26,839 nt of DNA from JAIMBK01 sp040755215 (GCA_040755215.1 JBFMBG010000049.1:1-26839), one strand, 5' to 3'. Positions 6,471 through 14,483 are shown, numbered from the stretch's first letter. Notes: a model not told the origin generated them from the letters alone. Program-made: numbers and translations.

Positions 6471-9470
6471 CTATAACGCCTTGACCATAGCCATGATCTG
6501 GTCGTCGGTAAATCCTTTCACGTTGATCGCCCCGCAGCGGCACGACGAAGCGCAGGCCCCGCAGCCCTTGCAGAGGGCTTCGTTGACCTTGGCCACTCTT
6601 TCCGCCGGATCCACGGCCACCGCCTTCGCCGGACAAACCGCCTCGCACAAACCGCAGGCGGTGCACTTGCGCCTGTTCACGTAAGCGCACTTTCCTTCCA
6701 CCACGACAACGTCCCGAGCCAGCACGGTGGCGGCGCGGGCGGCGGCGGCCTTGGCCTGACAGATGTTTTCTTCCAGGTTCTTGGGGCCGTGGGCCAGACC
6801 GCAGATAAACACACCGTCGTTGCTGGAGTCGACGGGGCGCAGCTTCATGTGCGCTTCCAGGAAAAAGCCGTCTTCGTTCAGCGGCACCTTAAACAGCTGG
6901 GATAACTTGCTGTTTGCCGCCGCCGGCAAAATGGCCGTCGCCAGGCCTACCAGATCGGCTCTAATCCGCAGGGGAACCCCCAGGATGTGGTCGGTCACCG
7001 TTACGTTCAGGCAATCCTCCGCTGCTTCCACCATCGGTTTACAGGCGGGTTCGTAACGGACGAAAACGACCCCCTTTTCCCGGGCCTGCTGGTAATATTC
7101 TTCATAGAAGGAGTACGTCCGCATGTCGCGGTACAAAATGTACACACCCATTTCAGGGTTCATTTCCTTTAACTGCAGGGCCGTTTTGATGGCCTTCGTA
7201 CAGCAAATCCGGCTGCAGTACATCCTTTCCTCTTCCCGCGAACCCACGCACTGGATCAGCACCACGCTTTTGGCGCCGCTCACCCGGGGATCGCCGGCGG
7301 CCAGGGCCTCGCCCAGTTCTAAAAAGCTCAGCACCCGCTCGTCCTGGCCGTAGAGGTACTCGGCCGGCCGGTACTCTTCGGCGCCCGTGGCAATCACCGC
7401 CGCGCCGTGCTGAATTTCTTCGCCGGAAGAAAGGGTGGTCACAAAGTTCCCCACGAACCCGGATACGTCTTCCACCGTGCAGCCCAGATGGACCTTGATC
7501 AGCGGGTGCTTTTCCACCTTTTCGATCAGCCCGGCCAGGTAACCTGGTACGTCTTCTCCTTTAAAGCCCACCTTGATCCGGTTGGCCAGGCCGCCCAGGC
7601 GGCTCTCTTTTTCCACCAGATGCACCTGGTAACCCTGTCCGGCGAGCTCTAAGGCGCAGGTCATCCCGGAAACTCCGCCCCCGATGACCAGGGCGCTGTT
7701 CGTCATGCCCAGCGCAGACTGCTTCACCGGCTCTAAAAAGGCGGCTTTGGCAACCGCCATTTTCACCAGGTCTTTGGCCTTGGCGGTGGCTTTGGCCGGC
7801 TCGTTCATGTGCACCCAGGAGCACTGGTCCCGGATGTTGGCCATTTCAAACAGGTGGGCGTTTAAGCCCGCCTCCCGCAAGGTCTCCTGGAAGAGCGGCT
7901 CGTGCGTGCGGGGGGTGCAGGAGGCCACCACCACCCGGTTCAGGTTGTTTTCCAGGATTGCCTCCCGGATGATGTTTTGGGCGTCCTGGGAACAGCTGTA
8001 GAGGTTTTCCATGGCAAAAACCACGTTGGGCAGGGTTTTGGCGTATTCCACCACTTCCGGGACATTAACCACGCTGCCGATGTTGATGCCGCAATGGCAG
8101 ACAAAAACACCGATCCGGGTGGGCTCGCCCAGGACGTTTCTTTCGGGGGGGTAGGTTTTCGTCTTCACCAGGGTGCCGCGGGCTCCCGCCAGCATCACTT
8201 CCGCGTCCCCGGCGGCCGCGCTGGCCTGCATCACCGTTTCCGGAATATCGCACGGCCCGCGGAACGCCCCGGCCACGTAAACTCCCCCCCGGGCGGTTTT
8301 TACTCCCGTCAGCGGGAGAGGTTCGCAGAAATTATACTCGTTGACGATCAGCCCCAGCTTTTGCGCCTGCTCGCTGAAGTCCGCCGGGGCTTGCAAACCA
8401 ATGGAAAGCACCACCAGGTTAAAGCGGTCGGTCCGGAGGCTGCCGTCTTCGCAGGCGTACCGGACGAGCAGGTCGCCGCTGCCGTCATCCACTTCCTCCA
8501 CGGCGTAAATCCGCGAGCGGATAAACTTTACACCGTGCTCCCGCTCGGCCCGGACGTAATATTTCTCAAAGTCCTTGCCGTAGGTCCGCATGTCCATGTA
8601 AAAGATGGCCGTTTCCAGTTTGCCGGGGCTGTGTTCTTTGGCAATCACCGCTTCTTTGATGGCGTACATGCAGCACACCGCCGAGCAGTAGCCCAGTTCG
8701 TTGCGCACGTTCCGGGAGCCGACGCACTGAATCCAGGCAATCTTTTCCAGCTCCCGGTGGTCCGACGGGCGGATCAGGTGCCCGCCGAAGGGGCCGGAAG
8801 CGCTTAAAATCCTCTCAAACTCCAGGCTGGTAATCACGTTCGGGTATTTTCCGTAGCCGTAATAATCGAGTTCGGCGGCGTCAAATTTGGTAAACCCCGG
8901 GCATAAAATGACGGCGCCGACGCTTAACTCCAGGACTTCGTCTTCCATGCCGTGATCGATCGCCCCCGCCTGGCAGGCTTCCTCGCAGGCGCCGCATTCC
9001 AGGCAGTTTTCCTTGTCGATGGCGTAGGCGTTCGGGTAGGCCTGGGCGTATAATTTATAGATGGCTTTGCGCTGGCTCAGTTTCTGGTTGAATTCGTCGT
9101 CGACGTCCTGGGGGCACTCTTCGGCGCAGGAGCCGCAGCCGGTGCATTTATCGATATCTACGTAGCGGGCGTGTCTCTTCACAATCGCTTTAAAGTTGCC
9201 GGGCTCCCCCTGCAAATCCAGCAATTCCGATCCGGTGAGGATTTCGATGTTCAGGTGCCTGCCGCATTCCACCAGTTTGGGTGAAAGAATACACATTGAA
9301 CAATCGTTGGTCGGAAAGGTTTTATCCAACATGGGCATGGTCCCGCCAATGGCCGGCGCCTTTTCCACCAGATAGACGTAGTAGCCGGCCTCGGCCAGGT
9401 CGAGAGAGGCTTGAATCCCAGCGATCCCGGCGCCGACGACCAGAACGGCGCCAACGTTCTGACTGCTCAT
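6471..9470 (-). CDS. hdrA: Fused HdrA-like flavin/iron-sulfur protein (first copy, 999 aa)
   Basis: This is the first gene of the Hdr-Mvh-Flx operon and a paralogue of the protein at 38-3049. Module one has GAGIAG (13-18), CSMC (57/60), [4Fe-4S] sets at Cys109/112/115/119 and 156/159/162/166, and YCSAVCC (261-267). Module two begins with the HdrA N-terminal signature CHCG (458-461), then GGGVSG (597-602), YCSRICC (751-757) and a C-terminal ferredoxin domain with Cys936/939/942/946 and 967/970/973/977. The last cluster differs from the second copy: Arg-Cys follows Cys977 where Pro-Asn is usual. HdrA is the FAD-bearing, bifurcating subunit of Hdr complexes. ATG 9470 has GAGGTGAT eight bases upstream. 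A strong promoter precedes the gene. It was probably produced, with mvhD, by tandem duplication. Acceptor unknown: no hdrB or hdrC is nearby. Confidence 0.92.
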   Translation of the reverse strand: MSSQNVGAVLVVGAGIAGIQASLDLAEAGYYVYLVEKAPAIGGTMPMLDKTFPTNDCSMCILSPKLVECGRHLNIEILTGSELLDLQGEPGNFKAIVKRHARYVDIDKCTGCGSCAEECPQDVDDEFNQKLSQRKAIYKLYAQAYPNAYAIDKENCLECGACEEACQAGAIDHGMEDEVLELSVGAVILCPGFTKFDAAELDYYGYGKYPNVITSLEFERILSASGPFGGHLIRPSDHRELEKIAWIQCVGSRNVRNELGYCSAVCCMYAIKEAVIAKEHSPGKLETAIFYMDMRTYGKDFEKYYVRAEREHGVKFIRSRIYAVEEVDDGSGDLLVRYACEDGSLRTDRFNLVVLSIGLQAPADFSEQAQKLGLIVNEYNFCEPLPLTGVKTARGGVYVAGAFRGPCDIPETVMQASAAAGDAEVMLAGARGTLVKTKTYPPERNVLGEPTRIGVFVCHCGINIGSVVNVPEVVEYAKTLPNVVFAMENLYSCSQDAQNIIREAILENNLNRVVVASCTPRTHEPLFQETLREAGLNAHLFEMANIRDQCSWVHMNEPAKATAKAKDLVKMAVAKAAFLEPVKQSALGMTNSALVIGGGVSGMTCALELAGQGYQVHLVEKESRLGGLANRIKVGFKGEDVPGYLAGLIEKVEKHPLIKVHLGCTVEDVSGFVGNFVTTLSSGEEIQHGAAVIATGAEEYRPAEYLYGQDERVLSFLELGEALAAGDPRVSGAKSVVLIQCVGSREEERMYCSRICCTKAIKTALQLKEMNPEMGVYILYRDMRTYSFYEEYYQQAREKGVVFVRYEPACKPMVEAAEDCLNVTVTDHILGVPLRIRADLVGLATAILPAAANSKLSQLFKVPLNEDGFFLEAHMKLRPVDSSNDGVFICGLAHGPKNLEENICQAKAAAARAATVLARDVVVVEGKCAYVNRRKCTACGLCEAVCPAKAVAVDPAERVAKVNEALCKGCGACASSCRCGAINVKGFTDDQIMAMVKAL

Positions 9471-9530
9471 TTACCGGATCACCTCGTCTTTTCGTTCGTT
9501 AATCCTTCAGTAAGAAAAAATCCTTCCGTT

Positions 9531-9560
9531 ATGATAACTTTAAAGTGAAAACAATGTCAA
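9531..9560 (-). promoter_or_regulatory. Sigma-A promoter of the hdrA-mvhD-flx operon
   Basis: On the minus strand a perfect -35 TTGACA (9555-9560) is separated by 18 bases from a -10 TATCAT (9531-9536). Transcription would begin near 9524, giving a leader of about 54 bases before the hdrA1 ATG. The -10 box is embedded in an 11-base palindrome, GTTAT-C-ATAAC (9528-9538), which could be a repressor or activator site. This shows that the electron-transfer operon need not depend on read-through from the acs operon. Confidence 0.75.
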
Positions 9561-9587
9561 GCTTTTTGTCCTCCCACCGGTGTCCTT

Positions 9588-9863
9588 TATCGTTTCAGCC
9601 GTCGGGCTGTTTTTGTTCAGCGTCGCTCCGCTGCTCCGGGATCATGGCGAGTCGTTGCCCCGTTCACTCCGATGCTCCACGCCGGCGTTCCGCATATGTC
9701 GTTCGCCGGGGCAACCGCCTCGCCATTCAAGTCTCAACGTGATATTTTACCTATTCTTTTCAAAATTTGATATCCGACTGACGATGATCAATATTACCCG
9801 CCTTTGCACATATGTCGCTCCGCTTGAACTAAAAACAGCCCTCCACCTGGGTATAAAACGATA
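9588..9863. repeat. Nested inverted-repeat element between acsE and hdrA1 (MITE-like)
   Basis: Most of the 480-base gap 9471-9950 is one inverted structure. The outer ends are TATCGTTT (9588-9595) and its complement (9856-9863). Next are GGGCTGTTTTT-GTTCA (9604-9619) facing TGAACT-AAAAACAGCCC (9825-9841). The inner arms are ATGGCGAG (9644-9651) with CTCGCCAT (9719-9726), and TTGCCCCG (9655-9662) with CGGGGCAA (9707-9714). No convincing gene lies inside. The remaining bases toward acsE (about 9905-9952) hold a short repetitive run built from CCGAC units. A non-autonomous transposable element or a large folded RNA/terminator are the candidate explanations. Confidence 0.55.
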
Positions 9864-9904
9864 TCGGAACTTTTCCTAGCCGAATATAATTTAAGCGGCG
9901 GCCT

Positions 9905-9952
9905 CTTTTCTGGCTTCCGACTTCCGGCATCCGACGACCGACGACTGACCCT
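9905..9952. repeat. Short degenerate CCGAC/CTTCCG repeat next to acsE stop
   Basis: The bases just after the acsE stop read as near-repeats of CTTCCGACTTCCGGCAT and CCGACGACCGACGACTGAC. It is outside the coding frame and has the same character as the other low-complexity intergenic runs in this window. No function can be assigned. Confidence 0.5.
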
Positions 9953-10745
9953 ACCTTTGCCGGAAGGTTTTGGTAAACGAATCGCAGTAAATATCCTTGT
10001 TTAACAGGATATTGGCCGCGGCGACGGCGTCCAGCAGGGCGTCGTCTTCCAGGTCGACGATGGCGGAATCCAGGCCCGCCGCCATGGACATGACCAGGAA
10101 GGTACGGTTGAGCAGGTGCCGGTCGGCGCAACGCTGGGATACGTTGCTTAAGCCCATGGTCGTCTTGGGCGGGGGATCGGCCAGCATCTTAATCTGCCGC
10201 AGGGCCTCCAGCACTTCCGGGCCGTGCTCCTGGCCCACGTTGCAGGGGAGGACCAGCGGATCGATGAAAAGATCTTCCATAGGAATCCCGTTGGCGTCGG
10301 CGTTGACGACAATTTCCATGGCCAGGGCGGCGCGGTCGGCGGCGCTCTTGGGCACGCCCTTTTCGTTCATCGCCAAGCCGATGATGGCCGCCCCGTACTT
10401 CGCGGCCATAGGCATGTAGATGTCCATCTTCCACTGGTCGGCGGTGGTGGAATTAATCAGCGCCTTTCCTTTATGCACCGCCAGACCTGCTTCGATGGCC
10501 TCCGGGTTGGTGGAATCGAGGCAGCAGGGCAGGTCGACCGTTTCCTGGGCGATTTTCACCAGCCATTCCATGACGGCCGGCTGATCCTTGGCGTCGACCG
10601 TGGGGCCGGTATTAATGTCCAGAAAAGCGGCGCACCGCTCAAACTGACGTTTTGCCCAGTACCGGACGGGCTCCGGATCGCGGTTTAAAATGGCTTCCCG
10701 GATATCTTTAAACATTCCGTTGATTCGTTCACCAATTAAAAGCAT
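9951..10745 (-). CDS. acsE: Methyltetrahydrofolate:corrinoid/iron-sulfur protein methyltransferase
   Basis: AcsE (MeTr) transfers the methyl group of 5-methyl-tetrahydrofolate to Co(I) of the corrinoid iron-sulfur protein AcsCD, the step joining the methyl branch of the Wood-Ljungdahl pathway to acetyl-CoA synthesis in the cytosol. The 264-residue length matches the 262-residue Moorella enzyme. The protein is a pterin-binding TIM barrel: LLIGERING starts the first strand, DINTGP lies at 43-48, CLDSTN at 75-80, NSTTAD around 98-103, and GLSNVSQ at 198-204. The last includes Asn201, equivalent by eye to the pterin-protonating Asn199 of Moorella. The start ATG at 10745 lies 28 bases after the acsD stop and has a GGGGGCT site. 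It is the last gene of the acs operon; no clear intrinsic terminator follows. Confidence 0.96.
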   Translation of the reverse strand: MLLIGERINGMFKDIREAILNRDPEPVRYWAKRQFERCAAFLDINTGPTVDAKDQPAVMEWLVKIAQETVDLPCCLDSTNPEAIEAGLAVHKGKALINSTTADQWKMDIYMPMAAKYGAAIIGLAMNEKGVPKSAADRAALAMEIVVNADANGIPMEDLFIDPLVLPCNVGQEHGPEVLEALRQIKMLADPPPKTTMGLSNVSQRCADRHLLNRTFLVMSMAAGLDSAIVDLEDDALLDAVAAANILLNKDIYCDSFTKTFRQR

Positions 10746-10773
10746 TAGGCTAAGCCCCCTTTAATTTAATTTT

Positions 10774-11724
10774 TTAATACACGTTCGGTTCCATCATTTT
10801 CGCGATGTGCGCCCGGAACTGTTTCATGGATTCCGGATGCCGCAACACCATGATGGCACCGCCGGCCTGGGCAAAGGTGGTGGCCGTCAAGGTTTCCCAG
10901 AGGATGGCCCGGCGCGCCTGGTCGCCCCAATCCGGAGCCTCTTCGGTCGTGCTTTTGGCCTCTTTGCTCTTCCAGGCCTCCTGGCCGACAAAGCAGATTA
11001 CCGGCATGGCCAGCATTTTATCCCCCGTCAGGGCGCCTATTCTGGCCCGCTCCATAATGGAATAAGCGTACTCAAGGCCGTAGCCCAAAGCCCCCACCAG
11101 CGGGTCAATGGCGATGCGGTTGGCCGCCAGGTTCATTTCCGTAATCAAAATGTTTAGCTGCTTGGCCAGGTTGATGTCCAGGGGCGAAGAAGCGATGATG
11201 TTATGGCCGTGAACCATGCAGGTGGCCGTGATTGTTTTGTAATTTTCCAGTTTGGCGCAGCCGAGCAAGCAATTTTTCCCGCTTAAGGCCTCGCCAACCG
11301 CTTCGATCACTTCTGCGTCCTTGGCCTCTACGCCGCAACCGACAACGATTAAAGGGGTCTTCACAGCTTCCGCCACGGCCTTCGCGGTTGCGGCGCACTC
11401 CGCCGGGCTGCTGTTTTTGTTGTCCGGATGCGCGCTCATCAGGGTCAGGCAGATCAAATCCGCCCCGTATTCTTCGCACTTTTTGGCCCAGGCGACGGGG
11501 TCGTTTAACACCCCGGCAAAGGCGGAGGTAAGCACTTCCGGCCAGCCCACCGGTTCCATATCCCATACTTCCAGGGCCACTACCGGTTTATTCGGGATCT
11601 GGCCTTCAAAGTGCAGAAAGGGCAGGGTGGTTTCGCCGCCCACTTTCACCACATTTGGTTCCGTACCAATTACCAGCTCGTTTACCTGGCTGGTCCACTT
11701 TTCTTTCGCAATGGTCACTGCCAC
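10774..11724 (-). CDS. acsD: Corrinoid/iron-sulfur protein, small subunit
   Basis: AcsD is the TIM-barrel subunit that pairs with AcsC to form the corrinoid iron-sulfur protein, the methyl carrier between AcsE and AcsB. The 316-residue length is close to the Moorella subunit (about 323). The sequence has the family's VALEVWD and GADLICLTLMSAHPDN stretches (around residues 50-120) and an IAIDPLVGALGYGLEYAYSI region (around 205-224). It uses a GTG start at 11724 with GGGAGA six bases upstream. The next in-frame ATG would remove the conserved N-terminus. The gene follows the cooC-like gene by 34 bases and precedes acsE by 28, in the usual Firmicutes order. No iron-sulfur motif is expected here; the cluster is in AcsC. 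Confidence 0.95.
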   Translation of the reverse strand: MAVTIAKEKWTSQVNELVIGTEPNVVKVGGETTLPFLHFEGQIPNKPVVALEVWDMEPVGWPEVLTSAFAGVLNDPVAWAKKCEEYGADLICLTLMSAHPDNKNSSPAECAATAKAVAEAVKTPLIVVGCGVEAKDAEVIEAVGEALSGKNCLLGCAKLENYKTITATCMVHGHNIIASSPLDINLAKQLNILITEMNLAANRIAIDPLVGALGYGLEYAYSIMERARIGALTGDKMLAMPVICFVGQEAWKSKEAKSTTEEAPDWGDQARRAILWETLTATTFAQAGGAIMVLRHPESMKQFRAHIAKMMEPNVY

Positions 11725-11758
11725 GATTATCTCTCCCTTCCAAAATTAATGCACCTGG

Positions 11759-12517
11759 TTAAAGAATTGCTGCCTTGCGCATGATCCCGGTCACAGCCGC
11801 CACGGCCGGCGAATCGTCGGGCAAAGTGAGCAAAGGCTTGCTTTTTAAGTCGTATTCCGCAACCTGCTCATCCAGGGGAATGGTGCCGATTAACTCCAGC
11901 CCTGTGCGCTTAATTTCGTCCGCCAGCGCCTCCGCCGACCCGTTGGCCGCTTTACTCAACACCAGGAACATCTTTTTGACGTCCAGGTTTAAACTTTCTA
12001 CCAGGTGTTTAATTCTCCCGGCGGAACGGACCCCCCGGGCTGCCGGGTCGCTGGTGACAAAAAGGATATCCACATTGCTCGTGGTGCGCCGGCTCAAGTG
12101 CTCCAGCCCGGCTTCGTTATCCATCACCACGTAAGGGTAATTACCCGCCAGCTGCTGGATAAAACCCTTTAACAAGTTGTTGGCGTAGCAGTAGCAACCG
12201 GGTCCTTCCGGGCCGCCCATGACCAGCAGGTCGAAGTCGTCCCCTTCGGCCAGGGATTGGTGCACCCGGTAAGATACGTACTGGTCCTTGGTCATGCCGG
12301 CCGGCAGGGGCTCCAGGTTATTGTTGATCCGGGCCAGCATTTCGGCGATGGTATCTTCCACGGCAATCCCCAGCGCCTCGTTCAAATTGGCGTTGGCGTC
12401 GGCGTCCACGGCCAGCACGGGGCCTTTTTTCGCCCGGATTAACTGCCTGATCAGCAAAGCCGCCAGCGTCGTTTTGCCCGTCCCGCCCTTACCGGCAATA
12501 GCTAAGGTTATTGCCAT
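11759..12517 (-). CDS. CooC/AcsF-type nickel-insertion ATPase (second copy)
   Basis: This is a MinD/NifH-family P-loop ATPase with a deviant Walker A, GKGGTGKTT at residues 9-17, and the CooC-type metal-binding motif GCYCY (Cys108 and Cys110). Family members bind Ni or Zn between two monomers and drive nickel insertion into CODH or ACS clusters. A gene of this type located among acsC, acsD and acsE is probably the AcsF-like protein acting on the ACS A-cluster, but sequence reading cannot separate CooC from AcsF. I start at ATG 12517 (252 aa), eight bases after GGGGAAG. GTG codons at 12520 and 12526 lie upstream in frame. It differs clearly from the other copy at 18943-19728, so the two probably have distinct clients. 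Confidence 0.88.
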   Translation of the reverse strand: MAITLAIAGKGGTGKTTLAALLIRQLIRAKKGPVLAVDADANANLNEALGIAVEDTIAEMLARINNNLEPLPAGMTKDQYVSYRVHQSLAEGDDFDLLVMGGPEGPGCYCYANNLLKGFIQQLAGNYPYVVMDNEAGLEHLSRRTTSNVDILFVTSDPAARGVRSAGRIKHLVESLNLDVKKMFLVLSKAANGSAEALADEIKRTGLELIGTIPLDEQVAEYDLKSKPLLTLPDDSPAVAAVTGIMRKAAIL

Positions 12518-12595
12518 CACAATCACTTCCCCGACTCTATTTTCCAGCCTTATTATTTTCTTCAGGCGGGCCGCAGATCATAAACCCAACATGTT

Positions 12596-12632
12596 CAACT
12601 TCTCACTTCCAACCTCTCACTTCTCACTTCTC
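12596..12632. repeat. CTTCTCACTTC intergenic repeat after acsC
   Basis: Directly beyond the acsC stop the plus strand reads as repeated units of ACTTCTC and ACTTCCA (for example CTCACTTCTCACTTCTC). The same units recur at 14235-14309 and, on the other strand, at 24101-24123, each time between genes. It fills most of the 115-base gap between acsC and the cooC-like gene. Confidence 0.6.
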
Positions 12633-13961
12633 CTATGCGCTCCAGCGCTGCTTGATGAACGAAGGAATCGCCGAAGATTCCCGCGGCCCCACAATGACCT
12701 CCCAGCCGGAGAGCTCCTGCAGCTTGCCGCTCAAAACGGCCACGCCGCCCGGGATAATCACCTTGCGGTGCTTGACCTTCTCGGCAATACCCGAATTCTT
12801 CAACATCTCGGTAACCTTTTCCGGGGTGAACTTTCCGGCGGCCCAACCGGTCAGCACGGAGATGCCGTCCGTATCGACGGGCAGGATGTAAGCCGGCACC
12901 CGGGAAGCCTCCACGTCTCCGGCCACGCAGAAGTAGGTTAACGAGAAGTTGGTGGTTACGTATACAGGGGAGTCGGGACCGGGTGTGCCTATTTCGTAAA
13001 TCTTGGATTCTACGGCAATCGGCTTCTGGGGATCGGTGTAAATGTTCAAGCGTAAAGTAATCAAAGGCAGGATGTCCGCCGGGTCGGCGGTGGGCAAAAC
13101 CACGATCCCGGCGTATTTGGCAATGTACAACCCGGCATCGATCACCGCCTGGATGGGGTCCCCGTTCACGGCGTAAGTGATGGTCGGGTAGCCGAAAGGC
13201 CGGAAGCGTTTTAAGGCCTGGCGGCGGATCTGGGTCTGGTCGGCCAGCACTTTATTTGCTTCCCGCGCTCCGGAATCCAGGATCAATTGCCTGTGCCCGA
13301 GGGCAACAACTTTCTCCACCAGTTCGGCCAGTTCGTTCAGATCGCCGCCCTTGACCACCAGCGGAACGCCGTATTTTTTGGCCAGGTTGGTCATCGCCTC
13401 GTAGTTGGCAGCGGTAGCGGAAGCCACCAGCGGCCTCAATGCCCCCACGGCTTCCAGCGCCTTCTCGACGGCAGCCGGGTCCTCGCTCAGCAAAATCAAC
13501 GGGAATTCCGTCTTTTCGGCGGCGGCTTTCGCCGCTTCGGCGAATTTGGCGGCATCTCCGGAAACGTTCTGCAAAGCCACCAGGTTGACGTTATGAATCT
13601 GGCCCACGCGGTCGAAAACGAGCTTGTTGACCTGGGCCACTTTCGCCGCCACGTCCTCCGTGTCCGCCACGGAAATGGCGATCCCCGTGGGATGCTCGAA
13701 CCGCTTGTCATGGCGGAACAGCACCGTTTCGTTGCCCAGTTGCAATTCGCGGCTCCCCGTCCCGATCTTGACCAGGGCAATGGGCGGCGCGGAGGCGGCG
13801 TCGAGCGCTTCCTTGGCCGCCTGGCTGACGTGCGGGCACTGGTCCAGGCTGGCCTTCCCGCTGGCCAGGGCCATGGCGAAGGCCAGGCAGGTGGGATGGC
13901 CGCAATCCTTGCAGTTTGTTTTGGGAAGCTGTTTAAAAATCTCCAAACCGGTTAAACCCAT
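12633..13961 (-). CDS. acsC: Corrinoid/iron-sulfur protein, large subunit
   Basis: AcsC holds the corrinoid and the low-potential [4Fe-4S] cluster that reductively reactivates Co(II). The N-terminal cluster motif is clear: Cys17, Cys20, Cys25 and Cys42 with spacing Cx2Cx4Cx16C, in the context KQLPKTNCKDCGHPTC. A TIM-barrel middle follows (VALGHRQLILDSGAREANK around 225-245), then the C-terminal corrinoid-binding domain with YVTTNFSLTY and GWEVIVGPRESSAIPSF. I place the start at ATG 13961 (442 aa, Moorella about 446) because MGLTGLEIFK aligns with the known N-terminus and AAGGAG lies eight bases upstream; an upstream in-frame start at 13982 only adds MEEGEGE from the ribosome-site bases. An unusually long 570-base spacer with repeats separates it from acsB. 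Confidence 0.96.
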   Translation of the reverse strand: MGLTGLEIFKQLPKTNCKDCGHPTCLAFAMALASGKASLDQCPHVSQAAKEALDAASAPPIALVKIGTGSRELQLGNETVLFRHDKRFEHPTGIAISVADTEDVAAKVAQVNKLVFDRVGQIHNVNLVALQNVSGDAAKFAEAAKAAAEKTEFPLILLSEDPAAVEKALEAVGALRPLVASATAANYEAMTNLAKKYGVPLVVKGGDLNELAELVEKVVALGHRQLILDSGAREANKVLADQTQIRRQALKRFRPFGYPTITYAVNGDPIQAVIDAGLYIAKYAGIVVLPTADPADILPLITLRLNIYTDPQKPIAVESKIYEIGTPGPDSPVYVTTNFSLTYFCVAGDVEASRVPAYILPVDTDGISVLTGWAAGKFTPEKVTEMLKNSGIAEKVKHRKVIIPGGVAVLSGKLQELSGWEVIVGPRESSAIPSFIKQRWSA

Positions 13962-14010
13962 TTCTCCTTCTCCTTCCTCCAAGGTTTTCTTGGTAAGTTA
14001 AAACATGCCC

Positions 14011-14043
14011 GGAGGACACCTGTTTTTTGAACAGATGTCCTCC
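14011..14043 (-). other. Strong hairpin in the acsC leader
   Basis: The 8-bp arms GGAGGACA (14011-14018) and TGTCCTCC (14036-14043) continue inward, across one C/A mismatch, as CTGTT/AACAG around a five-base loop. It lies 50 bases upstream of the acsC start. No run of T follows on either strand, so it is not a typical intrinsic terminator. It could stabilise or mark a processed 5' end of an acsC-distal transcript. Confidence 0.6.
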
Positions 14044-14060
14044 TCCCAAACGGGCTCTTT

Positions 14061-14483
14061 GCCTGGCTGTTCGTTTGCCGTCGCTTAAGAGCTCCGGGCC
14101 GACCCGGCACTCAGCCTTTACGTAAGTTTACTTTAATGATTTCCGTGCCGGCTTAGAATTGGAAACCAAACAACAGAAAACAAAAGCTGGTTTAAGCTGA
14201 GTGCCGGGGCTTGGTTCGGAGCGAACCAGGCAATTGAGAAGTGAGAGGCGGGAGGTGAGAGGTGAGATTTTAAAATTCCCACTTCCAACTTCTCACATCT
14301 CACTTCTCAGTCGCGCTGCCGGTTCGCTAACCTCCGCCGTGTCTTGTTGCCGGCGCCTTTAGCCCGGCAATCACTGGTAGTTCGTTCTTGAATGCCCTAC
14401 TGTTCCAGATCGCCCTGCCTGATGGCGAAGTAATCCGATTACCGGTGAGTGCCGGGTCGCTCCTTGCAAACGAACAGCCAGGC
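14061..14483. mobile_element. MITE-like element with terminal inverted repeats between acsB and acsC
   Basis: Perfect 18-base inverted ends GCCTGGCTGTTCGTTTGC (14061-14078) and its complement (14466-14483) are followed inward by perfect 14-base arms, CGACCCGGCACTCA (14100-14113) and its complement (14446-14459). Inside lie a further copy of the second arm (14196-14208), which pairs with 14103-14115; a GGTTCG/CGAACC hairpin (about 14213-14227); a 12-base inverted pair TGAGAAGTGAGA/TCTCACTTCTCA (14235-14246 and 14298-14309); and a TTGCCGG/CCGGCAA hairpin (around 14349-14372). No transposase or convincing frame is present in the 570-base gap 13962-14531. The size and nested palindromes fit a miniature inverted-repeat element, though a target duplication was not identified. 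Confidence 0.6.

Noticed and set aside
7902..8807. 301-residue plus-strand open frame
   Set aside because: It lies wholly inside hdrA1 on the opposite strand, has histidine/alanine/valine-rich low-complexity composition and no recognisable motif; it is a shadow of high-GC codon use.
13287..13955. 222-residue plus-strand open frame inside acsC
   Set aside because: Antisense shadow of acsC, with no family features.
14011..14043. Hairpin upstream of acsC as an intrinsic terminator
   Set aside because: No T-run follows the stem on either strand.
3100..14310. CRISPR array
   Set aside because: The repeated units are short, degenerate and without unique spacers of constant length; no cas genes are present.
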